From NCBI GenBank assembly GCA_021018995.1, contig CM037596.1, forward strand, positions 100,733,416 through 100,797,415: 64,000 nt of DNA, in the 5' to 3' direction. The notes under the pieces are model-generated. The model searched no databases and was not told the origin of the DNA. It saw only the letters and a list, made by a program, of their open reading frames with translations. The translations under genes were made by a program, and so were the position numbers. Of this stretch, positions 11,923-24,437 are shown piece by piece (the first letter of the stretch is position 1; the number at the start of each line of letters is the position of its first letter). Origin of the DNA: Chloranthus sessilifolius. Taxonomy: Eukaryota; Streptophyta; Magnoliopsida; Chloranthales; Chloranthaceae.

Positions 11923-13709
11923 TGATGAGTAGTGAAATATGATGATATTTCACCCCTAAATACCTATATTTAGCAATTCGATGAAGGCTATCTAATGAGA
12001 ATTACTAGATTTGAAGTGTTTCAGGTAAATACAATCCAAGTGTATAAAACAGGCCAAGAATTCCGAAAATAATGTCAAACACTGCAATCTTGGGTCATCG
12101 AGAACTTAGTAAAACTTGTAGCTCAATTTGGACCTTCCCGACGTCAGATTTGTGAAATTTATAAAACACAAAAGTTGTAGAGCTCATCGTCTTCTTTCCA
12201 ACGCCATAAGAATTGCCTCAATCTGACTTCGAAATAAAAAGTTATGACTAACATACCAAGGCAGTGTCTAATGGAGACTTGGCTGAAGTTTACGAAAATC
12301 TGGGAAGGTCGATCGATCGACCTTCCAGTCGATCAAGCGAGGTAAGCAACAGAGTTTGAGACGAAAAGGACTTCTTAACGCAGATTTTTAAGGAGTCGAT
12401 CGATCGACCTTCTAGTCGATTGATCGACCCTGACTTTTCGAGCCAGGAAAACTGCGAGACTTGGAGAGTATTTAAAGCAAAACCAACAACTCAAGAGAGG
12501 AGTTTTTTAGACGTAGATTTAGAGATTTTATTTTTTGGAGAGCTTTGTTATTCTTTTACCTTCATGTTTTTAGCATTCCTTTCTTGAGAGAATATTATTT
12601 TTGTTAAATTAATTCCTAGTTTAAATTTAGAGATTAATAGAGAGCATTTCTAATTTCGTTTATAAAGATCATCGTACTTGTGGATTCAGTTTGGATCAAA
12701 GAATTGCTATTGAAGGTTGAGGTATTTTTAATTAATTTTATCAATATTATTTTCCAGTTATTACTCTTTTATGTCATTTAATTACAATATGTGTGACTAA
12801 TTTCTTAGGGATTGGGATCTAATGATTTCCATCCGAGGTATGTACTTCTAATAGTATAAATCTAGGATTAAAATATGAGATTTTATTTTATGGTTGTTGT
12901 GCTATCACGAACGGATGAAATCTCCGCCATTAACTGGGATCGAGTGTGCCAAGCCATGCCCTGGATCTCAGATCTGTGACGATAATTTTACCCCAATCAT
13001 TGTTATATAGTCTTTTTGCTTTCATCGTGTGGATCTACTTATGATTATGATCCGGGATCGAGTGTGCCGAGCCATGCCCTGGATCTTAGATCTGTAATGG
13101 TAATTTTATCTTAATTACTCCCTAATCTGAAATCAAGTGTGTCGAACCATGGCCTTGATCTCAGATCTATGGTGGTATTCTTGTTAAAATTTTTACCCAT
13201 TTCAGGGACGATTTTTATTTGAAATCTGAGATCAAGTATGTCGAGCCATGCCCTTGATCCCAGATCTATATATGGAAATCATCTATGAAATTAAGTCCAG
13301 ATTGCAGGGATGCAATGTGGAACTTATCCGAGTTTTGACCACTTATCTTCCATAAAAGATGTTTTTCTTCAATGGTATATCTCATAGTTTAATCCTTAGA
13401 TTTATATTACAAGAAGAAAAAACCAAAGATGGGAGGATTTAGTATCTTCATCTTCTTCATCTTTACCTTTATTTTTGAATTATAAATTAGACCTTATTTT
13501 GTACTCAGTAAGTATTATCTCACAAAATCGCCTAAATCATAATCTTGGTAGGGTACTGTTAAATCTTGGTAGATTTCTTGAATTACTGTTTCATCTTTTT
13601 AGATTTTCTATATTGATCCTCATGGGAACGATCTCGTACTCCGCACCCACTATCTACAATCTGATTCGTGCACCTGCGAGTAAAACGCCACAATTAAAAA
13701 TCCACAACA
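11923..13709 (+). mobile_element. B2: Athila-family solo LTR inside element C
   Basis: A 1787-bp LTR starting TGATGAGTAGTG and ending CCACAACA, flanked by perfect 5-bp duplications CATCG (11918-11922 and 13710-13714). It splits C's RNase H region. It has a palindrome cluster (12305-12430), a TATTTAAA box at 12469 and the fourfold block (12935-13265). No internal sequence remains. Confidence 0.93.
12305..12430. promoter_or_regulatory. B2 palindrome cluster upstream of TATA
   Basis: Holds AAGGTCGATCGATCGACCTT, a GTCGATCAAGCGAGG variant, AGTCGATCGATCGACCTT and AGTCGATTGATCGACC. TATTTAAA follows 39 bp later at 12469-12476. The cluster is in the homologous place to the B1 and B3 clusters but uses a different word. 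Confidence 0.75.
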
Positions 13710-13714
13710 CATCG

Positions 13715-15600
13715 TATGGGGGTTTAGGCTATGTGCTTAACCAGAATGCGAGAGTCATTGCTTATGGGTCTAGACAGCTAAAAGACCATGAGAAGAATTA
13801 TCCGATACACGACCTCGAGTTGGCTGCAGTGATCATTGCCTTGAAGATCTGGAGGCATTACCTTTATGGGGAGAACTTCGATATATTCACCGATCATAAG
13901 AGCCTCAAGTATCACTTCTCACAGAAGGAGTTGAATATGAGACAACGCCGATGGATGGAGTTCTTAAAGGATTATGATTGTACCATCCAGTACCACCCCA
14001 GGAAAGCAAACGTAGCGACAAATACGTTAAGTCGGAAGTTCTCTACTCAATTATCACATCTCACCACAAGATTGTAATGATGGCATCTATTGGAAGATAT
14101 GGCTCTATGCAACACAAGGTTTGATGTGAAAGGTTCAGGTGCGCTAATGGCTACACTTGTGATACGTTCTACCCTCTATGATAATATCCATCAGATGACA
14201 TATTGAGCTTCTGACTATCAGACGGGATGTGATTGGGGGAAGTAAAACAGATTTTTCCATCAAAGATGACGACACTCTATTATTTCGAGTCCGGGTATGC
14301 GTACCAACTAGCACTGAGCTTTGGGACACCATTATGGAAGAGGCTCATAAGCCTATGTATGCTATTCATCCTGGTAGTACTAAGATGTATCAGGACTTGA
14401 AGAAAAGCTTCTGGTGGAGGGGCTTAAAGAAAGATGTCGCTGAGTATGTCTCAAAATGTCTTATATGCTAGCAGGTCAAGGTTGATCATAAAAATTCGAC
14501 AGGTTTGTTACAACCTCTGCCGATACCTAAGTGAAAATGGGAGGCCATTTCTATGGATTTTATTTTGGGGTTGCCAAAGACGTTAAGGAAGCACAATGCC
14601 ATTTGGGTCATTGTGGATCGATTGACTAAGTTCACACACTTCCTGCCGTATAATACGACATATATCGCTAACAAACTCGCAGAGTTATACATCAAGGAGA
14701 TAGTTAGGCTGTATGGTATACCGGTTAGTATCGTTTTCGATAAAGACCCGTTGTACACATCTCAGTTTTGGCAGTGATTTCAGGAAGGAATGAGTTACAG
14801 GCTTGATTATAGTATCGCGTTTCATCCTCAAACTGATGGGCAGACTGAACAAGTGAATCAGATCATAGAGGATATGCTACGTGCTTGCATGTTGGATTTT
14901 CAGGGGTCATGGGACCAACACTTACCACTGATTGAATTCTCCTACAATAATAGCAACCAGGAAAGTATCGGCATGGCACCATACAAAGCTTTGTATGGAC
15001 GGCAGTGCAGGTCTCCGCTTAATTAGGAAGAAGTGGGTGAGAAACTCATTTTAGGCCCTGAGATCGTGGAGAGTACGATCGAGATAGTTCGATTAATCCG
15101 CGAGAGACTACGCATTGTTCAGAGTCGTCAGAAGAGCTACGCTGATCTCAAAAGGAACCATGTTGAATTTAAGGTGGGAGACAACGTATTTGTCAAAATC
15201 TCCCCTACAAAAGGCGTAATGCATTTTGGGAAGCGTGGAAAGCTGAGTTCGCGTTATGTTGGACCTTTTGAGGTATTAGGCTGAGTCGGCGATGTCACTT
15301 ATCATGTAGCCTTGCCACCGCAACTATCAGGCATGCATATTGTGTTTCACGTGTCCATGTTGTGGAAGTACGTGAAAGACCCGACTCATGTATTGGACTA
15401 CCAGCCCATTGAGCTTCAGAAAGATTTATCCTTGGTTGAGGAGCCTGTACAAATCTTGGATCGTAAAGAATAAATCTTACGGATAAAGAGCATTCCCTTA
15501 GTACTTGTGAAGTAGCGGAACCACTCTTCAAAGGAAGCCACTTGGGAGCGTGATGCGGAGATTCGCGAGCAATTTCCATAACTTTTCGAATAAAGGTAAT
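13715..15600 (+). CDS. pol: C pol remnant: RNase H, integrase, chromodomain
   Basis: Recognisable parts in order: RNase H ([40 protein letters not shown]), the integrase zinc-binding part ([20 protein letters not shown], then the Cys pair near 14455), the integrase core ([40 protein letters not shown]), a C-terminal SH3-like part ([15 protein letters not shown]), and a chromodomain-like tail near 15420-15590. The parts match A1's pol closely in order and motif, so C and A1 are related Tekay-type elements. The region is a broken fossil with several breaks. Confidence 0.85.
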
Positions 15601-15724
15601 CACAAACTATGTAGATGTAAAAGAAATATAAGTGCTTTTGACGTTTAAAACTCATTTGTTTTTAAAAACCAACATTACATATATTTATATCGATCACACC
15701 ACAAAATCTTAGATATTGTTACTA

Positions 15725-15790
15725 TTCTGTTATCAGTTAGAACCCGTGTATCAGTTAGAACCCATGTCATCAATTAGAACACGTATACCG
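15725..15790 (+). repeat. Short tandem repeat in C 3' untranslated region
   Basis: Three roughly 20-bp copies of ATCAGTTAGAACCCGTGT and variants lie head to tail between the chromodomain region and the LTR. Confidence 0.6.
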
Positions 15791-16181
15791 AGTATGTGCT
15801 TACGCTTCTGAACAAGTATTCGATTCTGGCATTTAAAATTTCTGCTATAATAATTACCGACATAGTGTATATGGTCTAGTGAGAAAAGGGTGAGGTAGAT
15901 GTGTGTGCTAGGTTGAGTCACGGTAGGTTATGTCTCCAGGCACGTGACACTCGGGAAGGTATGTATCCATATGCGAATGCAATCCTCTATGGCAGTATGA
16001 GATGCCACATGCAGTACATCCAGGTTACTATGGATCCCGACCCTTAAAAAGCGTGCTTAGTGAAGCCTATCGCATCGCGACCCAATTTCTTTAGACTTTA
16101 GACTGTTTCGGTTACGCATTGATAAGGACTTACCATGGACCTGTTTAGCTACCAGTTACATTTTCGAGGACGAAAATTCAT

Positions 16182-16194
16182 AAGGAGGGCAGAA
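16182..16194 (+). other. C polypurine tract
   Basis: AAGGAGGGCAGAA lies directly before the LTR start TGTAAGGACTCG. It fits the plus-strand primer site of a gypsy element and fixes C's orientation. The minus-strand tract beside the D LTR has the same setting. Confidence 0.8.
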
Positions 16195-18390
16195 TGTAAG
16201 GACTCGTATTTCTGAACCCGATCTAGACAGACTTGGGTACGTGTTTGGCTCGGCAACCGATGTCACCATTTGTTTTGGATTACTATTTAGATGTGATTGT
16301 GCGGACGAATTTCAATTTAGAGCTCGATCTAACCCTTGTGTGAAATCTGTGCACCGACTTTCGGTGTGACCGCCCAACACCGGAGTTAAGTCATTGAAAT
16401 TAGAAAGTTTAACACACTTATGAGGTGTGTGTGACTAACACTTTCCACAAACTCATTATAAGAAAGAGGATACCTCCCATATTACACTAGGTTTATATTG
16501 AGAAAAGAAAGGGGGAACGAGTGCTCGCGTTGGAGAACCCTAGCCGAGTTGTATCGTGCAACCCCACACAAACTTCGTTCGCTTTGCCATCAATCCTAGT
16601 AGGAGATCAGTTTCGAAACCCTTTTTCTCTAGAACCCTCTTGTGTTTGAAACCCTTGATCCTAAGGCAAGCTCGGATCGATTTTGGATTCGTTTTATTAT
16701 TTGGGAGAGGTTGAGATCGTGGTGAACGAGTAGGAGTTGTCCTTGTGAACTCGTGGGATCGTTCGCGGCACGAATCGTCGACGAAATCCGACGATTTCTT
16801 TTGGAAACCCCGTTTGCGCAACTTGTTTCAAATCGGGAAATCCTAGGTATGATTTTGATTAACTTTATTGATTAAAATTATTGGATTAGATATGGGTTTT
16901 GCTTTTGGATTTGTGTATGATTCAATTTGGGTGAAAACTAGGCGAAAGATTGCAAATTCTGAAGCTTCGATTGTACAGTTGCTGTAGCTCGCGTGCGCAA
17001 GGATTATCATCGCTCGCGCGAGGAACCATCAGAAGTTTGACTGTAAAGTCGTTTAATCAAAAAAGTGAATGGCACTTTAGTCTCTGTGCTCGCTCGAGCG
17101 AGTTTAAGTTATCACTCGCGTGAGGAATCGGCTCGCTCATGCAAGGATTGTCATCGCTCGCGCTAGGATTATTATCGCTCGCACAAGGACAGAACATGGT
17201 TTGTCTTTGTTTTTTATTTTTCTTCTCAAATATTATGCTACTAGACATGTAATATAAGGTCTGTATAGTTGCTAGGTTATGGTGTGGGTTTTGACACCGT
17301 TCAATAGGCCTTGTTTGGACTTCGATTTGTGTGAAACATCTCGAGGTAGGAGAATCTCATCACTACCACATTTTATTTTAATTCGCATGGATATTTTGAA
17401 TTAGAATCTTTGAACTTGCATATGCCATTGAAATCACGCCTGTAAACTAAAAATCTGATATAAATTCTAAAATTTGAAATCTGAACTATATATAAGAAAT
17501 TCGCATTTGTACCATATTAGTATCTGCATCTGTTTTATGATTCACCTGAACAACACCTCAAAATTTCTGAACAATTTCCTGGCACAAGTTACCCTCCTGG
17601 GTGTAGGAGCTTGTTGCATCCTGAAAAAGGGTTCATGAACTATGATAGTAGGTAGGGGTTCCCATCGGCTATATTCCTGCTCTCGAGATATAGTTAACTC
17701 GAGAGGTATTTTAAGTTGAGGATTAAGTCATGAATTATTGAACTTTACATATAGAAGTTAGAGACACTAAGACGCTGAATATCTGCATCTGCTTTGAATC
17801 TGTTTTCACCTATTTAGAACTTGATCTTATGTATGATTTTCTGCATTTAAATTCAGTCTTTTACCGCATTATCTAGTTCTAACATGTTATATTCCGAAAT
17901 ATGTTTTGAAAAATCATGTTGGTTAAAATACAATGCCGTTGATGATATTTTTCTACTGAGCTTTATTGGTTAGCTCACTCCGACTATACGTCCGCAGTCC
18001 AGTAATCTTGGCGTGGCGATTCGAGGTTCTTGAGACGATCCGATTTTGCAGGAAGAGCCTGAGGTTCCTCCTGAGGAGTATTTTCCGGCTTAGGATTTAG
18101 TTTATTTATTTGCTTTTGGTGAGAGTTTTGGACTTGGTGTTGTGGGCCCATTTGTTGGATATTATGGCTTTATGCTTGACTTTTGTTTACAGTTACGAAT
18201 CATGTTTCGGTGATGGTCGACCATCATCGGTGATTTCGCACTTTAATTGCTTCCGCATTTTTTTTTGCTTTGATTATTTATTGCGCTTTACTCTAATATG
18301 TGCTCTGTTTGTCCGACTTATCGTTTAACCGATAGGTTGGCGAACCGGCCTTTCCTATACCTGAGGGATTGGAAAAGTCGGGTCGTCACA
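16195..18390 (+). repeat. C 3' LTR
   Basis: A 2196-bp LTR from TGTAAGGACTCG to GGGTCGTCACA. Its end matches the D LTR end, so the two are related. It carries a palindrome cluster at 16988-17190 and a coding-free remainder. A (CT)n tract follows directly outside. Confidence 0.85.
16988..17190. promoter_or_regulatory. C LTR palindrome cluster (CTCGCTCGAGCGAG type)
   Basis: Repeated words ATCGCTCGCGCGAGGA, GCTCGCTCGAGCGAG, ATCACTCGCGTGAGGA and ATCGCTCGCGCTAGGA. They lie about 790-995 bp into the LTR. The same area of the related D LTR has AATTCGA/TCGAATT words instead. Confidence 0.7.
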
Positions 18391-20575
18391 ATATCTCTCT
18401 CTCTCTCTAAGTTGGTATTTTCTGTGTGGCTCAAGCACTAAGGGGTCCTTTGAAATAGAGGAGTTAGAAACTTTTATGGGAGGGGACTAAAGTATGAACA
18501 AGATATGTATCAAGACATAGGAGCCAAACTCCAATGCATGAAAATGAAAGGGAAATATATTTATTTTTTTTTAAATAATAGCATTCATTCAGTGTTAACA
18601 AAATATAAAAAGAAAAAATACTACAAAACAATTGTTTCTTAATATATTTAAATTTCTAGTTAATCACCTAACATAAAGGAATCTGATGTTCTTTCGAATC
18701 CTAAAAATCGTCTATAATTGAATTTCTACTAAATTTTGCAGCAATTAGATGGTTCACATCTACTTATTAGCATGTTTCATTGGGCTGAGACATGGCTCAA
18801 AATTTTGGCAAAAATTAATATTTGACTGTTTGATAGTAGGCCATGATCTGAAGAAGAGTGGGTACAAAAGCGATCTCCATCTCTTATTTAAAGCACTCAA
18901 CATAAACGTAGTGTGGTAGTAACAAGAGAGTCGAACAACAACGAGAAGACTCCAACATATATGTTTCTATATAATTGTAGGGGTGGACAAAAAGAATCGA
19001 AAACCGACCCAACAGAACCAATACTAACCGACTCGTGACCTAACTGAAATTGATTTTGGGTGCCAAAAATCGAAACCAATTGAGTAGGAAGAGGAAACCG
19101 ACAAAAAACCTAATCGAAATCGAACTGATTAATTTCGGTTCTTTTTCGGCCTGCTGAACTGAACCAAAAACCAAAATTTTTTGTTTATGTTCGATTCAGG
19201 TACCCTAACTTGCACCTATTGCCTATTTTGGCAACCCGAGTTTTGCTGAAAAACTCGTAAAAAAAGGTTTTTTTTATGGGTCTTAGATATTTCCGTTTTT
19301 TGGGACCACAGAGAGAATAATCATGAAAAAATTTCCTATGAAAAATCTCCTGAAATATTTTTTAGCCCATGTGGTGGGAAAAAGAAAAGGCCCTTCTATG
19401 CTTCCACCTCATTTGGTCCTTGTTTGGAAAAAGATCTGGGCAGGCTGCATAGAATAGCTCATTGAGAAATTGGTCTTTTCACAATTAAAATGATTGATTG
19501 TCTTGATTTAGATGATGGAGATTGTTTATCGTCCCAATCTTCCACACAATAAATCGTCAGGTCTTGATTCTACATAACCTTGAGGCATTAGGCGAGCTGG
19601 CCAGGTACTTGCTTCCAGAAGCAAGAGACCTGAGTTCCAATCCCCTCCCCCCCTTGAGGCCACCCTAGGGATTTATATCCCGTGCTGACCCGACATATGC
19701 TAATTTAGGGTGCGCACGTGCCCCTGGGAATAGGCGGGTGCTCTAAGAGGTCCGGATACTTAGGTTATCAAAAAAGAAAAAGAAAAAAAGGTGTTGATTC
19801 TGCATGGCTAACATCCTCAAAAGTCACCTTGTGCATGGTGTACCATTTTATGACAGCCATTACTTGCACCAAGAAGTTCGTCCTTGCACATGATTTAGAA
19901 GAAAGACTTGATATGTGCAAACTTGTGCCATGTTAAAACACCATCTAAGCCATTTGATTTGAAAGCGATAATCCAAAAATCTTTAGTGAAAAAGATTGGC
20001 AACAAACATGATCTACATCATATTATTCAATGCACTTAAAAGCCGATATTTTATTCAAAAGTTGATTTTATTGAATCATATGATAGAGATTGAGTTTTGA
20101 GCCACTCTTCTGCGTAATAGATCTTTAGATCAATGTCTTCAAATCAAATGGTTTAGTTGTAACCCCACTCAATAAACGTACCCTTGTTCACGCATCATAA
20201 AATTGTAATCTCGTCGCATCTCCTCCGGCGAAGATACATTGATTGCATTGAATCAGACAACGGACATCATTTTTGTCCCAATCTTCCACATGATGGATCT
20301 TGAGATACGAGTGTACCATTAGATGGTCAGTTTTTATTTCATGTGGCACACATTCCAAGAAATTGCATGGATATATGAGCCAGGTGGATTAAAAAATTGA
20401 CTGTTAGATGGTAAGCCTGTGATCTTAAGATCCATCTTGTAAAAGAGTGGGATATAAAAAACGATTTCATTATCAAATAACTAAAAATCAAACCCTTCTA
20501 AGATTCTCCTAAAAAAAAAAAGAACCTTCTAATGAGCTCATTTTTGTTTGACAAACGCATGTGAAGTGAGGAAAC
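18391..20575. other. Spacer between C and the MULE
   Basis: AT-rich sequence with no convincing gene. It begins with a short (CT)n run (about 18393-18410). Near 18978-19200 it has AACCGAAA/TTTCGGTT-rich sequence opening GGGGTGGACAAAA, reminiscent of hAT-type MITE ends, but no matching second end was found. A MITE-like inverted repeat is listed separately. Confidence 0.5.
19945..20157. repeat. MITE-like inverted repeat
   Basis: CTAAGCCATTTGATTTGAA at the left is mirrored by TTCAAATCAAATGGTTTAG at the right, with looser similarity for about 60 bp inward. The total length of about 210 bp fits a small non-autonomous DNA transposon. No clear target duplication was found and the superfamily is unassigned. 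Confidence 0.45.
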
Positions 20576-20584
20576 AAAAAAAAA

Positions 20585-20712
20585 GGGAAATTTACCTGAC
20601 CGGCCTTGTCAGACACACCTTTTACGTCAGAGGCCCTGTAGTTTCACCTTTACCCAAACCGACCAGCTCCAAGCCTAGCCGACCCTAAGGAGAGTAAAAA
20701 GTCCAAATTACC
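20585..20712 (+). repeat. MULE left terminal inverted repeat
   Basis: Starts GGGAAATTTACCTGACCGG and includes TTTTACGTCAGAGGCCCTGT. It aligns strongly with the reverse complement of 31532-31614, and more weakly through ACCCTAAGGAG and CAAATTACCCCC to the sequence near 29845-29886. Nine A precede it (20576-20584). Confidence 0.85.
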
Positions 20713-21091
20713 CCCTTCTATGACTTTCTTTAACCCACAAAGCATCATCTTTTTCGTCATTTGAATCTGCTAAAAAGTTAGAGGTGGGTCAGGTGACGAC
20801 GTCTTCTTCCTTAGTTTGATCTGCTCCGATATGCTATTTCGAAGAAGAAAACAGAGGCTTGGGAGAAGAAGCCCGTGCATTTCTCCATTGTGACAAGAAG
20901 ACCTTGCAGTTTGCCCTTACAACGCAAGGTATCTTACATAAACCTCATTTTCAGTTTATTAGAGTCTCTTAATAGGGCAATATAAAAAATAATTTAAGTT
21001 TATTGGTCTACATTTTCAGTTTGTTAGGATCTCCTATTCATGCAGTATAAGAAAGTCTTTATATCCTTGGATCATTTTTTGAAAAGTATAT

Positions 21092-21385
21092 ATTGATTTC
21101 AAATATAATCGTCATTGACTCTATATACAGTCGATATCGATTGCAAATATAATCGTTATCGACTCTATATTCAATCGATAGCGATTGTCTACAAAGTCGG
21201 TATCGACTCTATATAAAATCAATATCGACTGTATATAGAGTCGATGATGACTCAATATACAATCGATATCGACTGTATATAGAGTCGATGATGATTCTAT
21301 ATACAATCGATATCGACTATATATAGAGTTGATATGACTCTATACACAGTCGATATCGATTGTATATAGAATCGATATCGATTTA
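21092..21385. repeat. MULE 22-bp array 1 (transposase leader)
   Basis: About thirteen units of a 22-bp repeat such as AGTCGATATCGACT plus TATATA-like linker, with A/G and C/T alternating at the palindrome edges. It lies between the left end and the transposase start. Confidence 0.85.
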
Positions 21386-21402
21386 CAATCATCTTTTCTC
21401 TT

Positions 21403-23886
21403 TTGTTTCATCAGTCTTATGACCCCTTCCTTCTCATTCTTAAACAGACGATGACGGATGTGAGGATTCCTCTTCTTTGTCACTATGATGGCCTTCTTAT
21501 AAACGACGATGTCTTGTATGAAGGTGGTCGGCGGAAGGTTATTAACATTTCAAGTGATATTTCTTATGAACAATTCATAAGGCGAATGTCTGCTGTCAGT
21601 TTTGCGAGGGCGGATGAAACAATTTTCACAAAGTTTTATATGAAGATAGTGAATACCCCTGTGGTTGCCGACGTTTTGGATTCTGATGATTTGGCCACTC
21701 TATTTACGTTTTATAAATTCGAGGTGGACGTCATAAAGCTATTCATCATTAAGGAATTGTCATCCTTCTCAGTCGAAGCTGAACAAGTAGATCTCAGCGG
21801 GACTGATTTTGTGACTCATTCATTTTAGCCATGTAAGTTTGAGAATGAAACTATATACGATACTATCCCGTTAGGCGATGACAGCGATATTACGGTGAAC
21901 ATGACTGCCAGGAAAGCAACTGATTTAAACGATGCTCCGATTGAATCGTATGATGACCCACTAAAATATATGCATGGGTCACAACAATGTAGTCAATGGT
22001 TAGACTACACTTCAGAAAGGGTGGTGGATACTGACGATTTCAGTCATATCTTCCCCGGTGGATGGACAACTTGGTTTACTCACGAATTATGTTCTACCAT
22101 GCCATCGATGGGAATTATCAGAGAAACTCAACCCCATGTCCATACACATGAGCACCCCTTTGGTGAACGGCCTAGTCAACCACGCCATTATCGATTCGGT
22201 GAAGGATCTAGTCAATCACATCAGAACCCCTTCGGTGAAGGATCTCGTCAACCACCTGAGAACACCACTAGTGAATGGCGTAGTCATCCTCAACCCACTA
22301 ATGAAAATACCTTAGAAGAAGATTATGAAAGTGAACCGGATGGGTTTATAAAAGAGGATCCGAAAATGTTTGTGAGAGATTGATAATCCCCTAGTAGACG
22401 GAGATTATGAAGTGTCAGAGACATCGGGTGACTCCTCCGATGAAGAGGTGGAAACTGAATATCAGAATTGGACGTTTAAAGTTGGAGAGATCTTCCGAGA
22501 CAAACAAACATTTCAAAGAGCATTGAAAGAGCACGCGGTGGAGAAAAACTTTCAAATTCGGCCTTTGAAAACCGCTAGTTATCGAGTGACAGCCGGATGC
22601 TACGAACCCGATTGTTCGTGATGAATACATGCGTCTAAATTGACTGGGCTCGATTCTCTTCAAATCAAGACATTCAATAGTACTCACACATGCGGGGCGC
22701 TAAGATCAGACTGCACGGTCACCGTAATACAACAATCTCCTTCGTAGCCAACTATGTACGGGATAAACTTTTGGAAGGATTCGACTACACACCGGTGTCA
22801 ATAATATTTGATATTACAAAAGCTTATAATGTGTAAATCTCATATGCAAAGGCTTGGAGGGAAAAAGAACTTGCCCTTAATGATATTAGAGGCAGTTGGG
22901 AAGGGTAATTTGTGGATCTATCGGTGGGTTTCACGAAGATTTCATTTTTATCACGGATAGGTCGAAGGGTTTAATAAAGGCGGTGAAACATATCTTCTCT
23001 AACGCATATCACCACTACTGCATGTAACATATGACACAAAATTTGGCACACAAGTATCCCAGGAATAATGTGAAGGGTCTATGGTGGAAAGCTGCGCGTG
23101 CATATTCAGTAGAGAGATTTGAATATTTTATGAACGAAATAAAGAAAGATTCTGCTGATCCTCGGGCCATAGAGTATATTTTAAAAATAGACCAGAAGCA
23201 TTGAGCACTCGCATATATGGAAGGAAGGCAGTACGATTCCCTGACTACGAATAATGCCGAAAGCTTAAACAACGTACTAAAAATAGCTCAAGAGAGACCA
23301 ATTATCGACTTAGTCAGAACTACTAGAGAGAAAGTCGTTGATTATTTTCAAAAGCGCAGACTGATATATGAGAAATGAACCACCCTCCTCTGCCGGAAAG
23401 CAGATGAGCATATGAAGAAGGTGTTGCAATGGGGCGGTAGAAAGAGAGCTCAACTATACGGGCGCGATCAATTCCAAGTCAACTCTGAAAATTTTATTCA
23501 TCACGTCGACTTGGAACACAAGACGTGTAGTTGTCACCGTTGGCACATTTATGGCTTACCTTGCTCCCATGTCGTGGTGGCCATCAATCGGAGAAGTTAT
23601 GACCACCATAACTTCTGTGAGAAGTGGTTTTTCACCGCTTGCTTTAGACAAACATACGAAGAGCAATGACTTTCCACCCTCGATAAAAGCCAATGGGAGT
23701 TCCAAGCAGAGTAACTCCCTGAAAATATGAAAGTGAGACCACCCAATAATTGTCGAAAGTTAGCCGACCGTCCGAGGAAGAGAAGGATAAGGTCTAAGGG
23801 TGAGGTTAGGGCCCTACAATGTAACAGGTGCAGTGAGTATGGTCACAATCACAAGAGTTGCACGACAGTGGGATCGATGGGTTGAT
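21403..23886 (+). pseudogene. MuDR-type MULE transposase, degraded
   Basis: This would cut and paste the element. A likely start is ATG at 21451 (MTDVRIPLLCHYDGLL), opening a PB1-like N-terminal part usual in plant MuDR proteins. A low-complexity His/Pro/Ser linker follows (about 22130-22310), then the MuDR DNA-binding part (WTFKVGEIFRDKQTFQRALK, 22470-22620) and a degraded YAKAWREKELAL segment near 22845. The DDE region is shortened: after IRGSWEG (about 22910) the first acidic core block is missing. Sequence resumes at FITDRSKGLIKAVKHIFSNA, followed by the TNNAESLNN region. The C end has a SWIM zinc finger (CSCHRWHIYGLPCSH, near 23530) and a CCHC knuckle (CNRCSEYGHNHKSC, near 23820). There are several stops, near 21826, 22381 and 22620 and beyond. 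It is non-functional as it stands. Confidence 0.85.
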
Positions 23887-24043
23887 AGTGTATATTTTTA
23901 ATAATGATTGATGGAATGTAAACGAGACAATATATATTTGCTCAAAAATTCAGAATCCCAATTTTTTTGATTCATAATAGTTGTAATTTTACTGTATAGT
24001 TACTCAGAAAAATGCAACCTAGAATGTACAAATGACCCGTCAG

Positions 24044-24280
24044 CAACTATATATATAATCGTTGACGATTATTTATAGAGTCATCGTCGACTATATAAAT
24101 AATCGATAGTGACTCTATATTGAGTCGCCATCGACTCTCTATAAAATCGATATCGATTCATAGTAGAGTCGCTATCGACTGTTTATATAGTCGATGACAA
24201 CTCTACATAGAGTCGATGACGACTCTATCTAAAGTCAATAGCGACTCTATATAGAGTCGTTAATATAGTCGATGACCACT
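24044..24280. repeat. MULE 22-bp array 2 (between convergent genes)
   Basis: Units like AGTCGATGACGACTCTA and AATCGATATCGATTC between the 3' ends of the transposase and the ULP1 gene. It is followed by copies of AAAATGTTTCATTTA (24300-24375), which recur beside array 6. Confidence 0.85.
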
Positions 24281-24437
24281 GCTACTTAAAAATGTAATCA
24301 CTGCTCCTTAAAAATGTTTCATTTATACTAAAAATGTTTCATTTATATTTAAAAATGTTCCATTTACATTTACAAAATATTATATTTACAATACAACCAT
24401 TGCTACTTCTGCGCCTCCTCCATTGAGTCGTTCTGCA

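Larger units (their letters stand above)
11753..18390 (+). mobile_element. C: Tekay-type element, right-hand part
   Basis: The plus-strand remainder of an older Tekay-type element. From left: a short RT/RNase H junction piece (11753-11922), solo LTR B2, RNase H and integrase with a chromodomain (13715-15600), a 3' untranslated stretch, a polypurine tract (16182-16194) and a 3' LTR (16195-18390). Its 5' half is presumably left of the window, displaced by the insertion of A1. It is clearly broken, with many breaks, and is older than A1 and B2, both of which lie in it. Confidence 0.85.

Noticed and set aside
18110-18328. Hydrophobic 72-codon open frame in the C LTR
   Set aside because: It lies within the U5-like part of an LTR; no relative is recognised and the AT-rich composition explains it.
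18978-19200. hAT-type MITE with AACCGAAA-rich interior
   Set aside because: Only one possible end (GGGGTGGACAAAA) was found; no matching inverted end or 8-bp duplication.
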